Source: Solirubrobacterales bacterium (GTDB lineage Bacteria > Actinomycetota > Thermoleophilia > Solirubrobacterales > Solirubrobacteraceae). From it: a stretch of 35,411 bases of DNA. The stretch spans positions 51,501-86,911 of the forward strand of contig PKYB01000021.1 of the NCBI GenBank assembly GCA_003133565.1, read 5' to 3'. Shown in pieces: positions 32,866 through 35,411 of this stretch. A program made the position numbers and the translations under genes. Position 1 is the stretch's first letter; every line of letters starts with the position of its first letter. Under the pieces are notes generated by a model. That model ran no database searches, was not told the origin of the DNA, and saw nothing but the letters and a program-made list of their open reading frames with translations.

Positions 32866-33468
32866 ATGACCCAAGCGACTCCACAGGCAGGTGAGGTGTG
32901 GCAGGACAAGATCGCCCATACGCCCCTTGACGTTCTGGCCGTACAAGGCAACCGGGTGCGTGTCCGCTACCACTACACCGGCTACGTGACCGAGTATGAC
33001 GTTGCTACGTTGATCGCTAACTATGCGCCGGTCGACGAGCGCCCAACGCACCAGGCGCCGGCGGCTATCGCCGAGGACGAGGTGACGGCCATCGTGAACG
33101 GCACGCCGACGTTCAACGGCACGAGCGAGGAGATTCACGCGGTTCGGGCCGCCCTCCATCCGCTGTTTGACGACTGGCGCTGGCCCGACTGGCCGGTTGC
33201 CCCTCCGACTGCCGCTGATATCAGGAAGCGTCAGACGGTTCTCGAAGGCTGCGCGGAGATAATCGAGGCGGCTGAAGCTGGTTGCGTCCTCTGCACGCCG
33301 CTCCTCGTCGAGGCCCTGAGCGATCGCGCCGGCGAGGTGTCCGGCGCCATCAACGAGTCCGGAGGACCCGACGCCCCTCACCTTTTCCATGCTGATCTAG
33401 CGGTATACGAGGGACTCATCAGGTGTATCGAGCGCATCTCGTCGCTCGCGCGGCCGCTTGACGTCTGA
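32866..33468 (+). CDS. hypothetical protein, 200 residues
   Basis: An unrecognised cytoplasmic-looking protein with no signal peptide. Its first 50 residues (GEVWQDKIAHTPLDVLAVQGNRVRVRYHYTGYVTEYD) resemble a small beta barrel of the kind used for DNA or ligand binding. The rest is mainly helical, with three Cys in EGCAEIIEAAEAGCVLC. The ATG at 32866 is preferred over GTG 32833, since the extension is Gly-rich and unlike coding sequence; no Shine-Dalgarno is visible. The 222-nt gap before it contains no gene. It shows codon use similar to its neighbours but more AT at third positions than the core genes, by eye. Confidence 0.65.
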   Translation: MTQATPQAGEVWQDKIAHTPLDVLAVQGNRVRVRYHYTGYVTEYDVATLIANYAPVDERPTHQAPAAIAEDEVTAIVNGTPTFNGTSEEIHAVRAALHPLFDDWRWPDWPVAPPTAADIRKRQTVLEGCAEIIEAAEAGCVLCTPLLVEALSDRAGEVSGAINESGGPDAPHLFHADLAVYEGLIRCIERISSLARPLDV

Positions 33469-33512
33469 CACTCCGAGGGCGCTGGCAGGGTGGCTCGGCC
33501 GGCTTGGACCGG

Positions 33513-33524
33513 ACGACTAGTCGT
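33513..33524. promoter_or_regulatory. 12-bp perfect palindrome
   Basis: ACGACTAGTCGT is a perfect 12-bp palindrome in the 242-nt gap between two hypothetical genes. Without a loop it is not an RNA hairpin, so a dimeric protein binding site is the more likely reading. No second copy was found by eye. Confidence 0.3.
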
Positions 33525-33710
33525 TTGTTGTCGCTGCGGGTGGAACTGACCGCTCTCGCCTCTGTCTGGGAGCCGGATCAACGCCGCAGCGGAAGCGCCG
33601 CGCGCGTAGGCGCCCTGGCAGACGCCGGCGCGCAGCAATGGCGGCGGTCTGAGTGGCATGGGGGAGGAACTTACCCATCCCCGCGGCCTTCGCTGGAGGA
33701 CGATCTCAGT

Positions 33711-33869
33711 GTGCCCTACACGCCGCTCCAGAACGAGTACAAGGTCGACGACACAGCGCGACGGTTTGCCAACGCGCTCGCGAGTGCGACGTCGCCGAGT
33801 GAGCGTTATGCCGCCGTCGCCGCCTATCGCGCTGAGCGCGAGCGCGAACGCAACGACGCCAGCGACTGA
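33711..33869 (+). CDS. small hypothetical protein, 52 residues
   Basis: A possible short gene with a GTG start and GGAGGA (33695-33700) 10 nt upstream. The product begins MPYTPLQNEYKVDD and is mostly helical, ending in a highly charged RAERERERNDASD tail. The open frame extends to 33504, but that part looks non-coding. There is no recognised family. A GGGGA/TCCCC inverted repeat lies just upstream (33661-33682). Support is moderate: ribosome binding site plus a plausible amphipathic helix. Confidence 0.45.
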   Translation: MPYTPLQNEYKVDDTARRFANALASATSPSERYAAVAAYRAERERERNDASD

Positions 33870-34050
33870 TTTGCCGGATCGTCCGCGAATGGCGTCGGCG
33901 TAGGCAACGTCGAACGGCGCGGGGCTATTGCGCCGAGTCGGACCGCGGAGTAGCCTGGTTGGCGAAGGGCATGGTTGTGAAGTCGGCCGGAAATAGGCCG
34001 GCAGCGCGAGCTGACTTTCGAGGATCTATTCACCCCCTCGGAGGTTGGCC

Positions 34051-34599
34051 ATGACCCACCCGCAGGTCGGTCCTGATTCTCGTTCCAATCCGTTGGCGGC
34101 AGCCGGGCCAGCGTTTGGCTGTACGTTGGGCGACGGCGGTCGCGGCACGGCATGGATTCGTCTCACCGGTACTTTGGAACGCGCGACGGCGCCGCAGTTC
34201 GCGCAAGTGTTGGGCCAAGTCACGCGGCGTGCCCGGATCGTGGTCGTCGATATTCGCGGCTTGACGCGTGTCGACAACTCAGGCGTCGGCGCGATTGCCG
34301 ACGCGAGTCGTAGCGCTCGCAGCGACGGGCGGCGGCTGGTCCTGGTTCGCGGGCTCCGGCAGGTCGAGCGCCTACTGGCGCTGGTTGGCGCTCTGGATGC
34401 CGTTGAGATCGTGGATCTCCCACCTGACGCGCCGCCGATTCTGGCGCTGCTTCAAATCGCGCGCAAAGACCGTGCTGACAGCGCCCAGCGACCGCGAGAG
34501 CCACGCCGCATCGCCACGTTGCTCGGCGCCAAACAGATCACGCGCGGCGTCGACGCATTGATCGCGCGCGGCACCCAACACAACTTCATCGACGGATAA
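34051..34599 (+). CDS. STAS-domain protein (anti-sigma factor antagonist-like)
   Basis: A 182-residue cytoplasmic protein. Residues about 32-122 are a STAS domain: the strand RGTAWIRLTGTL, then VVVDIRGLTRVDNSGVGAI with S77 at the position that is phosphorylated in anti-anti-sigma factors, then DGRRLVLVRG. A 60-residue C-terminal extension, rich in Arg, is not part of the standard fold. GGAGG (34040-34044) lies 6 nt before the ATG at 34051. No anti-sigma kinase gene is next to it in the window. A PAS-domain gene follows after about 400 nt, so a stress or signalling locus is plausible. Confidence 0.85.
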   Translation: MTHPQVGPDSRSNPLAAAGPAFGCTLGDGGRGTAWIRLTGTLERATAPQFAQVLGQVTRRARIVVVDIRGLTRVDNSGVGAIADASRSARSDGRRLVLVRGLRQVERLLALVGALDAVEIVDLPPDAPPILALLQIARKDRADSAQRPREPRRIATLLGAKQITRGVDALIARGTQHNFIDG

Positions 34600-34999
34600 G
34601 CGCCTAAGAGCGCAGGACGCGCCGGCCAGCGCCGGTCTAACTACTGTCGTGGGCGGCGCTGAGCGCGGTCAGTTCCCGCCACGAGTGCGTGCCCGCCCGG
34701 GATCTCGTATGTGCGGCGGTGACGGCGTGCGTCGCCGCGCTCGGCAAGGTTGCTCGGGAGGCGCTCCAGGTCAGCCTCGCATCGGATTGCGGCCACGCGC
34801 GAATCGCGCAAACGGCGCGTCTCGGGCCTGCTTCGCTGGCTGCGGCGCTAATTGGTCGTCAGCTTGCCTAAGGCGGCCACGTGCTCAGGCGTCGATATGC
34901 CGGCGCCGAGATCACGAACCTCGTCGTGGGGGCCGATACAGGACCTGTACGCGTCGATGTTCTCGGTGTTGTTTGAGCGACTCACGACTTGATCCGGGT
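34600..34999. other. about 400 nt without a well-supported gene
   Basis: A CCGGC/GCCGG hairpin with a 4-nt loop (34622-34635) lies just after the STAS gene and could end its transcript, although no T-run follows. A 60-codon GTG ORF (34689-34871) is Ala-rich with no clear start signal. A 30-codon ORF ending in DLYASMFSVLFERLTT (stop at 34988-34990) stops 9 nt before the earliest likely PAS start. Neither is strong enough to call. Confidence 0.5.
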
Positions 35000-35411
35000 T
35001 TGAGCGGCCTCTCGCAGGAGGCTGCTGAGCGCCTTTGTCTGCGAAATGAGCTGGCAAGCGCGAATGTGCGCATCTCGTTCAAGGATCGTGACGGCAGGTT
35101 CGTGCTCGTCAGCGCCGGCTGGCTGAATGCCTATGCGCGAGGACGCTCGCTTGAGGATGTGATCGGTAGGACTCACAGCGAGTTCTTCCACGAGTCCCAC
35201 GCGGCGGCCGCGCGTGACGAGGATCGGCGCGTACTGGCGACGGGCGAGGCTGGCGGCAAGATCGAGCACGAAACGTTCGATGATCGCCCGGATGCCTGGG
35301 TGGAGGTCCTCAGGATGCCGCTGCACGACGAGGACGAGAACGTCGTGGGTACGTGGAGCATCATCAACGACATCACGGCGCAGGTCAGCGCTGAGCGGGC
35401 GTTGGCAGCGA
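35000..35411 (+). CDS. PAS-domain signalling protein (3'-truncated)
   Basis: The frame from TTG 35000 runs off the window end (137 residues). It encodes a short helix (QEAAERLCLRNELASANV) and a PAS/PAC sensor: ISFKDRDGRFVLVSAGWLNAY, then LEDVIGRTHSEFF, RRVLATGE and a final GTWSIINDITAQ. After it, the chain starts a helix (SAERALAA) typical of the linker to a histidine kinase, GGDEF or phosphatase output domain, which lies outside. The start is uncertain: TTG 34973 and GTG 35066 are in frame too. A STAS gene precedes it on the same strand. Confidence 0.8.
   Translation, partial: MSGLSQEAAERLCLRNELASANVRISFKDRDGRFVLVSAGWLNAYARGRSLEDVIGRTHSEFFHESHAAAARDEDRRVLATGEAGGKIEHETFDDRPDAWVEVLRMPLHDEDENVVGTWSIINDITAQVSAERALAA

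Noticed and set aside
34689-34871. 60-codon GTG ORF
   Set aside because: Ala-rich, no ribosome binding site or -10-like element, no recognisable pattern.
1-35411. CRISPR array, insertion sequence or prophage
   Set aside because: No regularly spaced repeats, transposase, integrase or phage structural genes were seen; the only repeats are the sigma-head duplication and short local ones.

Overview
The window comes from a GC-rich actinobacterium, most likely class Thermoleophilia (Solirubrobacterales or a relative). This rests on base composition, the many GTG starts, the housekeeping gene order, the DUF2630 protein and several secreted repeat families that I associate with that group. No 16S or marker search could be run, so the placement is an inference.

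Layout. (1) 1-6348: end of clpX, then valS, folC, a 39-residue membrane peptide, a double-zinc-ribbon membrane protein, ndk and maf, all on the plus strand with several 4-bp stop/start overlaps. (2) 6349-14898: the rod-shape and wall-elongation operon mreB-mreC-mreD-mrdA(PBP2)-rodA, followed by RNase E/G (rng) and ribosomal proteins L21 and L27. (3) 15008-18786: a divergent SDR/obgE pair, a small secreted protein on the minus strand, and proB. (4) 18787-27977: about 9.2 kb of accessory genes that separate proB from proA. They are an O-methyltransferase, an ECF sigma factor fused to a class I glutamine-amidotransferase (peptidase C26) domain with a coupled 85-residue gene, a broken duplicate of the sigma gene head, a MATE exporter, a repeat lipoprotein and several secreted proteins. 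(5) 27978-30218: proA-nadD-rsfS. (6) 30288-35411: DUF2630, an L,D-transpeptidase, a seven-repeat FG-GAP protein, small unknown genes, a STAS protein and the start of a PAS protein cut by the window end.

How the genes fit together. The core blocks combine proteolysis, tRNA charging, folate and nucleotide metabolism, rod-shape control, ribosome maturation (RNase E/G, L21/L27, Obg, RsfS), proline synthesis and NAD synthesis. The accessory blocks are dominated by exported or cell-surface proteins and by regulators (ECF sigma, STAS, PAS).

Most notable points. The sigma-GATase fusion keeps the features of both halves: sigma regions 2 and 4, and the Cys and His-x-Glu of the amidase. A 140-bp head of this gene is duplicated about 0.6 kb upstream, including a conserved TGTCCG-N17-CGTC block that looks like an ECF promoter. 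Many gene starts carry TANNNT only 6-9 nt upstream, which suggests widespread leaderless transcription. mreB is an exception, with a roughly 200-nt upstream region that can form secondary structure.
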